A DNA stretch of 64,000 nucleotides from contig CAVXKO010000004.1 in NCBI GenBank assembly GCA_963762315.1, forward strand, positions 186,001 to 250,000, given 5' to 3'. Of the stretch, positions 37,962 through 48,468 are shown one piece after another (position 1 is the first letter of the stretch; each line of letters begins with the position of its first letter). Under the pieces are notes generated by a model, which ran no database searches, was not told the DNA's origin, and worked only from the letters and a program-made list of their open reading frames with translations. This DNA comes from RPQJ01 sp963762315 (lineage in GTDB: Bacteria > Pseudomonadota > Gammaproteobacteria > Steroidobacterales > Steroidobacteraceae). A program made the position numbers and the translations under genes.

Positions 37962-38903
37962 ATGATCTACGACAACATCCTGCAAACCATCGGCCGCACG
38001 CCGGTCGTGCGCGTCAACAAGATCGCGCCCGGGCACGTGACGATGTACGTCAAGTGCGAGTTCTTCAATCCGCTCTCGTCCGTGAAGGACCGTCTCGCGC
38101 ACGCGATCATCGAGGATGCCGAGCGAACCGGCGCGCTGAAGCCGGGCCAGACCGTGGTCGAAGCGACGTCGGGCAACACCGGCATTGCGCTTGCGATGGT
38201 GTGCGCCGCAAAGGGCTATCCCTTCGTCGCCGTGATGGTGGAGACGTTCTCGATCGAGCGGCGCAAGATCATGCGCATGCTCGGCGCGAAGGTCATCCTG
38301 ACGCCAGCCGCGGAACGCGGCAGCGGCATGGTGCGAAAGGCGGAGGAACTCGCGAAGAAGCACGGCTGGTTCCTGTCCCGCCAGTTCGAGAACCCGGCGA
38401 ACCCGGCCTACCATCGCCAGACCACTGGTCCCGAAATCCTCAGCGACTTCGCGGGTCGACCGCTCGACTTCTTCGTGACCGGCTGGGGCACCGGCGGCAC
38501 GCTCACGGGCGCCGGCGAAATGATCCGGCTCGCGCGTCCCGACGTGAAGATCATCGCCACCGAACCGGCGGGCGCCTCGCTGCTCGCGGGCGCGGAGTTC
38601 AAGCCGCACAAGATCCAGGGCTGGACGCCGGACTTCGTACCGAAGGTGCTCAACCGTTCGGTGCCCCACGAGATCGTGCCCGTGACCGACGACGAGTCGA
38701 TCGCGGCTTCGCGCTCGCTGGCGCGCAACGAAGGCATCTTCTGCGGCATCTCGTCGGGCGGCACGTTCGCCGCGGCGCTCAAGGTGGCCGAGACGGCGCC
38801 GAAGGGTTCCGTGATCCTCGCGATGTTGCCGGACACCGCAGAACGCTACATGTCGACCGCGCTGTTCGAAGGCATCGCGGAAGGGTCCGATCCGGAACCT
38901 TGA
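37962..38903 (+). CDS. Cysteine synthase/cystathionine beta-synthase-like PLP enzyme
   Basis: 313 residues from ATG 37962, after AAGGA. Fold type II PLP family: NPLSSVKDRLA holds the PLP Lys (about 43), EATSGNTGIALA is the substrate loop, and GWGTGGTLTGAG binds the PLP phosphate. It is close in length to CysK, which makes cysteine from O-acetylserine and sulfide. CBS-like beta-replacement on other substrates cannot be excluded. It follows the MaoC gene by 131 bases. Confidence 0.88.
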   Translation: MIYDNILQTIGRTPVVRVNKIAPGHVTMYVKCEFFNPLSSVKDRLAHAIIEDAERTGALKPGQTVVEATSGNTGIALAMVCAAKGYPFVAVMVETFSIERRKIMRMLGAKVILTPAAERGSGMVRKAEELAKKHGWFLSRQFENPANPAYHRQTTGPEILSDFAGRPLDFFVTGWGTGGTLTGAGEMIRLARPDVKIIATEPAGASLLAGAEFKPHKIQGWTPDFVPKVLNRSVPHEIVPVTDDESIAASRSLARNEGIFCGISSGGTFAAALKVAETAPKGSVILAMLPDTAERYMSTALFEGIAEGSDPEP

Positions 38904-39044
38904 AATCGTTTCGGGGCCGGCCGGCGCCTGCCGGCCGGTCCGCGTTCCCGGCGAGGCGAAACCTGCCTCGTTTCGGCCGCGAAAGAGTGGAATAATTGCG
39001 GGCCCACTTTGGGTTGCGTGCACTGTCGCGGCCATTCATTCCAG

Positions 39045-40211
39045 ATGCCTGATTCCATCAAGAAGGTGCTCCTCGGCGCGCTCGCCGGCGCGCTGCTCGT
39101 CGGGTTCGCCTGGCATGCCATGAGCGAGCGCGCGAAGCGCGCGCCTGCTGCTGCGGCCGGCCCGGCCGCGACCAAGCCGGGGGCGGGCAAGGGCGGTCCC
39201 CCGGCTGCGGGCGGCGCAGGCGGGGCGCCTGTCGGCGTCATCGCCGTTCCGGCGCGCATCGAACGGCTCGCGCTCGAGGTCGAAGCCCTGGGCACCGCGA
39301 AGGCGAACGAGTCCATCGACGTCACCGCCAAGGTTTCGAACCTCGTCGCGGTCGTGCACTTCGACGAAGGCCAGCAGGTCGCCAAGGGTGCAGTGCTGGT
39401 CGAACTCGACGGCGAGCAGGCGCGGGCCGACCTCGCGATCGCCGAGGCGGCGCTCAAGGAGAGCACCAGCCAGTACAAGCGCAGCCGCGAGTTGTACACG
39501 ACCAAAGTGCTCTCCGACGCGCAGATCGAGCAGATCGAAGCCACGTTCCGCTCGAACGAGGCACGCGTCGCGTCGGCCCGCTCGCGCCTGTCCGACACGG
39601 TCATCCGCGCGCCGTTCGCGGGTCGCGTCGGGCTGCGCCGCGTCAGCGTCGGCAGCCTGGTCAACCCGGGTGCCGTGATCACCACGCTCGACGACACCAG
39701 CCGCATCAAGCTCGACTTCACGATTCCCGAGACCTACGTCGCCGCCATCAGCCCGGGCCTCGAGATCAAGGCGCAGAGCCCGGCGTATCCCGGCGAGTCG
39801 TTCGACGGCAAGGTGTCGAGCGTCGACTCGCGCGTCGACCCGAACACGCGCTCGGTGATGGTGCGCGCGATCCTCCCGAACGAAGCGGGCAAGCTGAAGC
39901 CCGGGATGTTCCTCACCGTGCATCTCAAGCGCAGCGAGTCGGACGTGCTGCTGATCCCGGAGGAAGCGCTCGTGCCGGAGCAGGGCGACGTCTTCGTGTA
40001 TGTCGTGACCGACGGCAAGGCGGTGAAGCGGCGCGTGCAGATCGGGCAGCGCCGCGTGGGCGCAGTGCAGGTCACCGACGGCCTCGTGGCGGGCGAGATC
40101 GTGGTGACCGAGGGCACGCAGAAGCTGCGCGAAGGCGCGGCCGTGCAGGTGACTTCGCCGCCGGCTGCGGCGAACGCTGCCAAGCCGGCCGGGAGCACGT
40201 CGAGCCCATGA
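39045..40211 (+). CDS. RND efflux membrane-fusion (periplasmic adaptor) protein
   Basis: 388 residues with one N-terminal membrane anchor (KKVLLGALAGALLVGFAWHA), then a Gly/Pro/Ala-rich linker. The lipoyl halves VVHFDEGQQVAKGAVLVELD and TVIRAPFAGRVGLRRVSVGS bracket a short helical hairpin, and beta-barrel and membrane-proximal domains follow. It links the inner-membrane RND pump to an outer-membrane channel. Its stop overlaps the pump start (ATGA). No outer-membrane factor gene is nearby. Start chosen at ATG 39045. Confidence 0.93.
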   Translation: MPDSIKKVLLGALAGALLVGFAWHAMSERAKRAPAAAAGPAATKPGAGKGGPPAAGGAGGAPVGVIAVPARIERLALEVEALGTAKANESIDVTAKVSNLVAVVHFDEGQQVAKGAVLVELDGEQARADLAIAEAALKESTSQYKRSRELYTTKVLSDAQIEQIEATFRSNEARVASARSRLSDTVIRAPFAGRVGLRRVSVGSLVNPGAVITTLDDTSRIKLDFTIPETYVAAISPGLEIKAQSPAYPGESFDGKVSSVDSRVDPNTRSVMVRAILPNEAGKLKPGMFLTVHLKRSESDVLLIPEEALVPEQGDVFVYVVTDGKAVKRRVQIGQRRVGAVQVTDGLVAGEIVVTEGTQKLREGAAVQVTSPPAAANAAKPAGSTSSP

Positions 40212-43200
40212 GACTCTCGGAGCTCTCGGTCAAGCGCCCGGTCTTCGCGACCGTCATCAGCCTGATGCTGGTGATCATCGGGCTGCTGGCCGCGACGCGC
40301 CTGGCGATCCGCGAGCTGCCCGACGTCGAGAGTCCGATCATTTCCATCGAGACCGACTACCTCGGCGCCTCCGCCGACGTCGTCGAGACCAAGATCACGC
40401 AGGTGATCGAGGACCGCGTTGCCGGCCTCGAGGGCATCGTCAAGATCACTTCGCAGAGCGTCGACGGCCGCTCCAGCATCAACCTCGAATTCGACCCGTC
40501 GCGCGATGTGGACGCGGCCGCCAACGACGTGCGCGACCGCGTGGCGCGCGTCGCCTCGGCATTGCCCGAGGAAGCCGACCCGCCCGAGATCGGCAAGGTC
40601 GACTTCAACGCCGAGCCCGTGGTGTGGCTCAACCTCTCGAGCGACTCGCTCAACGTGCTGCAGCTCACCGACTACGCCGAGCGCGAGCTGGTCGACCGGC
40701 TCGGCGTGCTCCCGGGCGTCGCGCGCGTCCAGTTGCGCGGTGCGCGCCGCTACGCGATGCGCGTGTGGATCGACCGCGAGGCGCTGGCCGCGCGCCAGCT
40801 GACCGTCGCCGACATCGAAAGCGCGCTGCGCCGCGAGAACGTGCAGCTGCCCGCCGGCCGGCTCGAATCCTCGCAGCGCGAAATGACGCTGCGCACCGAG
40901 ACCGGGCTCAATACCGCCCAGGACTTCCAGCAGCTCGTGATCGGGCGCGGGCCCGACGGTTACCTGGTCCGCCTCGGCGAGGTCGCGGACGTCCGGCTCG
41001 CCGCGGAGAACGAACGCACGCTGTCGCGCTCGAACGGGGTCGCGGGCATCAGCGTCGGCGTCGAGCAGATCTCCAAGGCCAACACGCTCGAAGTCGCGCA
41101 ACACGTCCGCGACGAAATCGAACGCATCCGCCCGGACCTGCCGCCGGGCACCCGGCTCGAGGTCAACCTCGACCGCTCGGTGTTCATCGAGGCGTCGATG
41201 AAGGAAGTGGTGATCGCGCTCGTCATCTCGATGGTGCTCGTGCTCGCGGTCATCTACCTCTTCCTCGGCAACCTGCGGGCGACGCTGATCCCGGCCGTCA
41301 CGATCCCGATCTCGATCATTTCGGCGTTCATCGTCATGGCGATGTTCGGGTTCTCCATCAACGTGCTGACGCTGCTCGGGCTGGTGCTCGCCATCGGCCT
41401 CGTGGTCGACGACGCGATCGTGGTGCTCGAGAACATCTACCGGCGCATGGAGGGCGGCGAGGCGCCGCTGATCGCCTCGGTGGACGGCGCGCGCGAGATC
41501 GGCTTCGCGGTGGTCGCGACGACGCTCGTGCTGTGCACCGTGTTCCTGCCCATTTCGTTCCTGCAGGGCAGCGTCGGTACGCTCTTCCGCGAGTTCGGCT
41601 TCACCATCGCCGCGGCGGTGATGTTCTCGTCGCTGGTGGCGTTGACGCTCACGCCGATGATGTGCTCGAAGCTGCTCTCGGGCGGCTCCACGCGCTCGCG
41701 CTTCTCGCACGTCGTCGAGGACTTCTTCCACAAGCTCTCGGCGAATTACGAATCGTCCCTGCGCCGGCTGATGCAGCGGCCGTGGCTGATCATCATCGGC
41801 ACCGTGATTGCAGCCGGGTTCGCCGCCGTGCTGTTGAAGGTGCTGCCGAGCGAACTGGCGCCGCCCGAAGACCGCGGCATGCTGTTCTTCGTCATGACGG
41901 GGCCGGAAGGCGCCACGCTCGACTACATGGACCGTCACGGCCGCCAGGCCGACGCGATCATCCGCGAGGTCAACAAGAACGGCGAAATCGTGCGAGCCAA
42001 CTTCCGCATCCCGGGCGGCTGGGGTTTGACGGACCTCAACCAGGCGCGCGGCTTCATGCTGTTGAAGCCCTGGAACGAGCGCGAGCACAGCGCCGAGCAG
42101 ATCGCCCAGTCGCTGCGCGGCCCATTGGGCACGATGCCCGGCGTCCGCACCCAGGTGGTCTCGCCGGGCGGCTTCTCGATGAACACCGGCGCCCCCGTCC
42201 AGGTGGTGCTCGGCGGGACGGAGTATGCCGATCTCGTGAAGTGGCGCGACGAGCTGATGGCGCGCATGCAGGAAAACGCCATGTTCGCCAACGTGCAGTC
42301 GAACTACGAGGAGCGCAAGCCGCAGCTGCGCGTGGCGGTCGATCGCAATCGCGCCGCGGACCTCGGCGTTTCCTTGCAGACGGTATCGCGGACCCTGGAG
42401 ACCGTGCTCGGCTCGCGCATCGTCACCACCTTCATCGACCGCGACCGGGAATACAACGTGATCCTGCAGGGCAGGGCGGAGGACCGCGCGACGCCCACCG
42501 ACCTCGACAACCTCTACGTCCGCTCGGACCGCACGGGCGACCTGATCCCGCTGTCGAACCTCGTGAACCTCAGGGAACTCGGCGGGCCGACGCGGTTGAA
42601 TCGATTCGACCGCATGCGCTCCATCACGGTGAGCGCGGCGTTGACGCCCGGGAACACGCTCGGTCCGGGCCTGGACACCGTCGAGAAGATCGTGAAGGAG
42701 CACCTGCCTTCTTCGGTTCGCCTCAATTACGACGGGCAGTCCCGCGAGTTCAAGCAGTCGGGCGGGCAGCTGTACCTCATGTTCCTGCTGGCCATGGTGG
42801 TCGTGTTCCTCGTGCTCGCCGCGCTGTTCGAGAGCTTCCTGCATCCCGTTCGTGATCATCACGACGGTGCCGCTGGCGGTCATCGGCGCACTGGTCGGCC
42901 TGTGGATCTACGGCATGTCGATCAACGTGTTCAGCCAGATCGCCGCGATCATGCTCGTGGGCCTCGCGGCGAAGAACGGCATCCTGATCGTCGAGTTCGC
43001 CAACCAGTTGCGCGATCGTGGCCTGGATTACAAGGAAGCCGTGATCGAGGCCGCGGCGATCCGCCTGCGGCCCGTGCTGATGACCAGCTTCTGCACCGCG
43101 TTCGGCGCGTTGCCCCTGATGCTCGCCAGCGGCGCCGGCGCGGAATCCCGCCAGGCGATCGGCGTCGTGGTGTTCTACGGCGTCGTGATCTCGGTGGTGC

Positions 43201-43328
43201 TGACCCTGGGCGTGGTGCCGGCCGTGTACACGCTGGCCGCGCGCAATACCCGCTCGCCCCAGGCGATCTCGAAATTGATCGAGCGGCTGAGGGCGGCGTC
43301 GCCGATGGCCGCCGGCACGAGCGAGTAA
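40208..43328 (+). CDS. RND multidrug efflux permease (AcrB/MexF-like), one frameshift
   Basis: About 1039 residues after removing one C from a CCC run near 42847, which joins LFESFLHP to FVIITTVPLAVIGA. Twelve transmembrane helices in two halves and two large periplasmic loops are evident. TM4 has the proton-relay pair GLVVDDAIVVLEN, and the late motif GLAAKNGILIVEFA carries the relay Lys. It exports hydrophobic compounds by proton antiport with the upstream adaptor. The most similar group is HAE1 pumps. No regulator gene is adjacent. Confidence 0.95.
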
Positions 43329-43507
43329 GTATCGGTTCCATCGCGACAGTACCGGGATCGGTGCGCCCCACGACCGTTGGGATCGATGTTCGATGAGCGC
43401 GCTTTCCACGATGCACCTCCCCAGGCGACTGGGCGATCATGATCGACAGCCCGGACTCCGGCAGGGTGTCCGGGCCGTCAGCCATGGCAACCGACGGAGC
43501 CGTCCCC

Positions 43508-46081
43508 ATGCCGACTGATCGGCACGCGCCGGCCGCATGGCAGCGCTGGGTCGGCCCGGTGTTGTCGTTGGCCGTCTTCGCGGTCGTGCTCGTGACTGCT
43601 GCACCACGAACTCGCGCAGCACGCCTGGCGCGATGTGCTGAGGCACCTGCGCGAGATCACGCCCAGGGCGGCCGGCACCGCCATCGTCTTCACGGCCGCG
43701 AGCTATGCGGCCCTGGCGGTGGTCGAAGCGCTCGCATTGCGCCATGCCGGCCAACGCCTGCCGCTGCGCATTTCCTCCGCGACCTCTTTCGTCGCCTACG
43801 CGGTCGGTCACAACATCGGGCTCGCGGCGCTGAGCGGCGGCGCGATCCGCCTGAGGCTGTACGGGCTCCGCGGTGTCCCGGCGACCGACATTGGCCTGGT
43901 CTCCGCGTTCTGCGCCGCGACCACGGCGCTCGGGCTGGTGGCGCTCACCGCATTCTCGCTGCTCGTCGAGCCTGGGGAGGCCGGCCTCGTCCTGCATATC
44001 GGGCGCGACGCGGCCTATGCATTGGGGGCGGCCCTGGCGATCCTGCTCGTCGGCTACCTGGCATGGTCGCACCTGCGCCGCGCGCCGATCACGATCCGCC
44101 AGTGGCACGTCCGCCTGCCGACGCTGTCCATTTCCGGTGGCCAACTGGCGGCATCGATCGCGGACCTGGCTTGCGCGGCGGCGGCACTGCACGTGTTGCT
44201 GCCCGAGTCGGCGCACATCAGCTACGCGGCATTCCTCGCCGTGTTCGTGCTGTCCGTGTTCGCTGCCTCGGTGACCGGTATCCCGGGTGGTCTCGGCGTG
44301 ATCGAGTACGTCGTGATCCTGGCGCTGCCCGACGTCCCGACCGAGCAGCTGCTCGGTCGGCTGCTGGCGTTCCGGATCGTGTATTACATCGTACCCCTCA
44401 CGATCGCAACGACGCTGCTGGCCGTGCATGAATTCCGCCAGCACCGCGAGCGCCTCGGTCGCGTGGCCGGCGTGGCCGGCACGTGGCTCACCGGCGCGGC
44501 TCCCCAGGCGCTCGGCACGCTCGCGTTCATCGGTGGCGCCGTGCTGCTGCTCTCCGGCGCGACGCCGGCAATCGCATCGCGCAGTCGCGGGACTCGAGCG
44601 CTGGTTGCCGCTGTCGGTGCTCGAGGCTTCGCACCTCCTCGGCAGCGTCGCGGGCCTCGGGTCTCGTCATCCTGTCGCGGTCACTGTTCCGGCGTGTGCA
44701 CGAGGCCTGGCTGCTGGCGACCGTCCTGGCGCTGGCGGGCGCCGTGCTGTCGCTGCTGAAGGGCTTCGACTACGAAGAGGCGCTGATTCTCGTGGGCGTC
44801 GCGGGACTGCTGTATCTCGGGCGCGGCGCCTTCAACCGCAAGGGCAAGGTGATGGAGCAGCGCTTCACGCCGCAATGGGTGCTTGGGCTCGCGGTGGTGA
44901 TCCTCTTCATCCTCTGGGTCGGGCTGCTGGCACACCGGCACGTCGAGTACACCAGCGACCTGTGGTGGACGTTCGGCTTCAAGGCGCACGCGCCGCGGAT
45001 GCTGCGCGCGTCGCTTGCCGTCATCGTGATCGCCGTGACGTTCGTGACGTTGAACCTGCTGTCGCCCGGCGTGCCGCCGGCCGAGGAAACGCTGGCGACC
45101 GCGGAGGATCGTGTGACGCGCGCGCTCTCGCACTCGCCGTCGGCGTCGGGAGCGCTTGCGCTGCTCGGCGACAAGCGCTTCCTGTTCCACCCGACAGGCG
45201 ACGCGTTCGTGATGTACCAGGTGTCGGGGCGCAGCTGGGTTTCGATGGGCGACCCGGTCGGCCCGCCCGATCAGGCCGCAGAACTCGCCTGGGCGTTCCG
45301 GGAACTCTGCGACCGCCATGGTGCCTGGAGCGTGTTCTACGAAGTGCCGGCGTCGTCGATACCGATCTACGTCGACATGGGGCTCGCGTTGCTGAAGCTC
45401 GGCGAGGAGGCGAGGGTGCCGCTGGCGTCGTTCGGCCTCGAAGGGTCGGCGCGCGCAGACCTGCGCCAGTCGCACCGTCGCGCGCTGCGCGAAGGCGCGT
45501 CGTTCGAGATCGTACCCGCGCCTCTATCGCCGGCGTTGATCGACGTGCTGCGCGGCGTGTCCGACGCATGGCTGGCCGAGAAGTCGGCGGGAGAGAAGGG
45601 CTTCTCCGTCGGCTATTTCGACGCGACCTATCTCGCGCACTTCCCGGTCGCGCTGGTGCGCAGCGGCGGTCGCATCGTTGCGTTCGCGAACGTGTGGACC
45701 ACCGAGGCGCGCGAGGAACTTTCGGTGGACCTGATGCGGTTCGTCGAAGGCGCGCCGAAGGGCGTGATGGACTACCTGTTCATCGAGCTGATGCTGTGGG
45801 GCCGCGCGCAGGGCTACCAGTGGTTCAATCTCGGCATGGCGCCGCTCGCGGGACTGGAGCAGCGGCCGCTAGCGCCGGCCTGGCATCGCCTCGCACGCCT
45901 CGTGTATCGCTACGGCGAGAATTTCTACAACTTCGAAGGCTTGCGCCGCTACAAGGAGAAGTTCGACCCGCAGTGGGAGTCGCATTACCTCGCCGCGCCC
46001 GGCGGCCTCGCGCTGCCACGCGTGCTGGTCGACGTGACGACACTGATCGCCGGCGGACTCAGGGAGATCGTGCGCAAGTGA
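43508..46081 (+). CDS. mprF: Bifunctional phosphatidylglycerol lysyltransferase/flippase, three frameshifts
   Basis: About 856 residues after correcting extra bases near 43597, 44590 and 44660. ATG 43508 has GGAG nine bases upstream; earlier in-frame ATGs exist (43439, 43484). The N-terminal part has about 12-14 membrane helices (flippase; VFAASVTGIPGGLGVIEYVV matches the signature). The C-terminal DUF2156 domain makes aminoacyl-phosphatidylglycerol, with HPTGDAFVMYQVSGRSWVSM, RQSHRRALREGA and YQWFNLGMAPLAGL. It reduces the membrane's negative charge and protects against cationic peptides. The downstream AcvB-like hydrolase overlaps by GTGA, as in Agrobacterium lpiA-acvB. Confidence 0.9.
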
Positions 46082-46767
46082 GGTTCGCGGCGGCGCTGCT
46101 GCTCTCGCTGGTGGCCGGGTCGACGGCGCTCCCCGTTGCCCTTGCCGCACAGCCCGCCTCCGGGCTCGACGACCTGCCCCTGGTCGTGTTGCCTCCCGGT
46201 CGTCCCGGACTTGGCCGCATGGTGATCTTCGTATCGGGCGACGGTGGATGGGCCGGGCTGGCGCAGGTAGTGTCGGCGGCGCTCGCTTCCGACGGCATCG
46301 GCGTCGTCGGGCTCAACTCGCTCAAGTACTTCTGGAGCGACCGTACCCCGGAGGGGACGGCGCGCGACATCGAGCGCATCGCAGATCATTACGCACCGGC
46401 CTGGCATGCGGACAAGATCCTGCTGATCGGCTACTCGTTCGGCGCCGACGTTTTGCCCGTGGTCGTGAACCGGCTGCGCCACGACCTCCGTGTGCGCATT
46501 GCGGGCGTGACCCTGATCGCGCCGTCGTCGGTCGCGAATTTCGAATTCCACCTGACGGGCTGGCTCGGCGTCGCGCATCCGGGCTTGCCGACACTGCCGG
46601 AGGTGGAGCGCCTGCGGGGACTGCCGATGGTCTGCATCTATGGCGCGGGCGACGAAGACGCGCTCTGCCCGTCGCTTCCGGCTGGACTGGCCCGCGTAGA
46701 ACAGCTGGACGGCGGCCATCACTTTGGCGGCGATTTCGCCGCCGTTGCGCGGCAGGTACTGCCATAA
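46078..46767 (+). CDS. acvB: AcvB/VirJ-like aminoacyl-phosphatidylglycerol hydrolase
   Basis: 229 residues from GTG 46078, overlapping the mprF stop. It has a signal peptide (RFAAALLLSLVAGSTALPVALA) and an alpha/beta hydrolase core of the VirJ type: MVIFVSGDGGWAGL, ILLIGYSFGADVLP with the nucleophile Ser, and GHHFGGDF with the catalytic His. In Agrobacterium AcvB removes lysine from lysyl-phosphatidylglycerol in the periplasm and is paired with LpiA/MprF. It is shorter than AcvB, having only the VirJ module. Confidence 0.88.
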   Translation: MRFAAALLLSLVAGSTALPVALAAQPASGLDDLPLVVLPPGRPGLGRMVIFVSGDGGWAGLAQVVSAALASDGIGVVGLNSLKYFWSDRTPEGTARDIERIADHYAPAWHADKILLIGYSFGADVLPVVVNRLRHDLRVRIAGVTLIAPSSVANFEFHLTGWLGVAHPGLPTLPEVERLRGLPMVCIYGAGDEDALCPSLPAGLARVEQLDGGHHFGGDFAAVARQVLP

Positions 46768-46965
46768 TCCGGCTGGGTCGTGGCGTGCGAAAATATTATA
46801 ACTGTCTGAATAGTAAGGTTTTATCCTCATCTCAACGACAGTCTGACCGACCGGGCCGCCACGCCCCTTGGTAGACTCCTCCCGTCCCGCGACCGGTCGC
46901 ATCCCCGGCCAGCACGCCGCAGGACACGGCCGCGAAGGGCACCAGAACGCCCCACGGTCGAGCAC
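46768..46965. other. AT-rich intergenic region before the M32 gene
   Basis: 198 bases, with an AT-rich stretch (AATATTATAACTGTC) at about 46790-46805. ACTGTC and GACAGT form a loose inverted repeat around 46801-46848. It probably contains the promoter for the M32-ttcA pair, but I could not fix the boxes. Confidence 0.4.
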
Positions 46966-48468
46966 ATGGCACTGACTCCATACCAGCAACTCGAACAGGA
47001 GTTCCGCCGCCTGCACGCCTTCCGAGGCGCGGCGAGCGTGCTTCGTTGGGACGCCGCGGTGATGATGCCGCGCGGCAGCGCCGACGTGCGCGGCGAGCAG
47101 CTGGCCGTGCTCGAGTCCGAGTGCCACGCGCTCCTCACGTCGCCGAAGGTGTCGCGCCTCATCGACCGCGCGCAGGCGAACGAGGCGCAACTCGAAGACT
47201 GGCAGCTCGCCAACCTGCGCGAGATGCGCCGGGAGCGCGACCACGCCATCGCGACGCCGCTCTCGCTCATCACGAGGCTTGCGAAGGCCACGTCGCTGGC
47301 CGAGGTGCGCTGGCTCGAGGCCAAGCAGCAGGACAGCTTCGCGCTCTTCGCGCCGCACCTCGAGGAGGTCGTGGCCCTCACGCGAGACAAAGCCGCGGTG
47401 CTGTCCCAGGCGCTCGGGCTCTCGCCCTACGATTCACTGATCGACGGGTTCAGCCCGGGTTTCCTGAGCGAGCACATCGACCAGCTGTTCCGGGTGATGG
47501 GACGGCGCCTGCCGAATCTCATCCGCGAAGCCATCGAGCTGCAGGCGACGCATCCGGCGTTGCCCATCGCCGGCAAGGTGGGCATCTCCAAGCAGCGCGC
47601 GCTGGCGGTCGAGGTCCTGCGCAAGATCGGCTTCCCGTTCGATCGCGGCCGCCTCGACGAGAGCGACCACCCGTCCACCGAAGGGGTGGCCGGCGACGTG
47701 CGCATCACGACGCGTTTCGACCTCAACGAGCCGTTCACCGGCCTGATGGGCGTGCTGCACGAGGCCGGCCAGGCGATGTACGACCTCGGGCTGCCCGAGG
47801 CGTGGCGTGACCAGCCGGTCGGGCGCGATCGCGGCATGGCGCTCGAAGAGAGTCAGTCGCTGCTGCTCGAGATGATCATCGCGCGCAGCCGGCCGTTCCT
47901 GGCGTGGCTGCGGCCGCTGCTCGAGAAGCACTACGGTGTGTCGGGCCCGGAGTGGGACATCGAGAATCTCTACCACACGCTCATCCGCGTTCGGCGCGGC
48001 GCTATTCGCGTGGACGCCGACGAACTGACCTACCCGGTGCACATCATGGTGCGCTTCGAACTGGAGCAGAAGATCCTCGACGGCTCGCTGCCCGTCAGGG
48101 ACCTGCCCGAGGCCTGGAAGGACGGACTCGACAAGCGCCTCGGCCTGCGCCCGGCGAACGACGCCGAAGGCTGCCTGCAGGACGTGCATTGGGCCATCGG
48201 ATCGTTCGGCTACTTCCCGTCGTACGTGCTCGGCTCGCTGATCGCCGCGCAGTTCTACGAGAGCCTGCGCAACGACATCGAAGGCCTCGACGCCGAGATC
48301 GCGGCCGGACGCTTCGGCAGCCTGTTCGACTGGCTGCGCCAGAACGTGCACAGCCAGGGCGCACGCACCAGCTCGCAGGAACTGATCAGGAACGCGACCG
48401 GCAAGGAACTGTCCGCGACGCCGTGGCTCCGCTACGCGGAAGCCAAGTACCTCGAGGAACGGCCGTAG
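46966..48468 (+). CDS. M32 carboxypeptidase homologue with altered active-site residues
   Basis: 500 residues, the full family length. The all-helical M32 fold is recognisable from end to end (YQQLEQEFRRLHAFRGAASV, TTRFDLNEPFTGLMGVLHEA, DVHWAIGSFGYFPSYVLGS). In the family a HEXXH motif and a HESQS motif bind zinc. Here HEAGQ (265-269) has Gln where the second zinc His belongs, and EESQS (294-298) has Glu for the His, while the ligand Glu295 is kept. The motif context is otherwise intact, so this is not a misreading of frame. It may be inactive, bind metal differently, or belong to a divergent subfamily. Its stop overlaps the ttcA start. Confidence 0.88.
   Translation: MALTPYQQLEQEFRRLHAFRGAASVLRWDAAVMMPRGSADVRGEQLAVLESECHALLTSPKVSRLIDRAQANEAQLEDWQLANLREMRRERDHAIATPLSLITRLAKATSLAEVRWLEAKQQDSFALFAPHLEEVVALTRDKAAVLSQALGLSPYDSLIDGFSPGFLSEHIDQLFRVMGRRLPNLIREAIELQATHPALPIAGKVGISKQRALAVEVLRKIGFPFDRGRLDESDHPSTEGVAGDVRITTRFDLNEPFTGLMGVLHEAGQAMYDLGLPEAWRDQPVGRDRGMALEESQSLLLEMIIARSRPFLAWLRPLLEKHYGVSGPEWDIENLYHTLIRVRRGAIRVDADELTYPVHIMVRFELEQKILDGSLPVRDLPEAWKDGLDKRLGLRPANDAEGCLQDVHWAIGSFGYFPSYVLGSLIAAQFYESLRNDIEGLDAEIAAGRFGSLFDWLRQNVHSQGARTSSQELIRNATGKELSATPWLRYAEAKYLEERP

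Noticed and set aside
38904..38945. GGCCGGCCGGCGCCTGCCGG hairpin after the cysteine synthase-like gene as a terminator
   Set aside because: GC-rich inverted repeat but no T-tract; evidence is too weak to call.
39734..42883. Open frame of about 1049 codons on the minus strand opposite the RND genes
   Set aside because: It mirrors the RND genes on the plus strand, is Arg/His/Asp-rich without any domain, and arises from high-GC codon bias.
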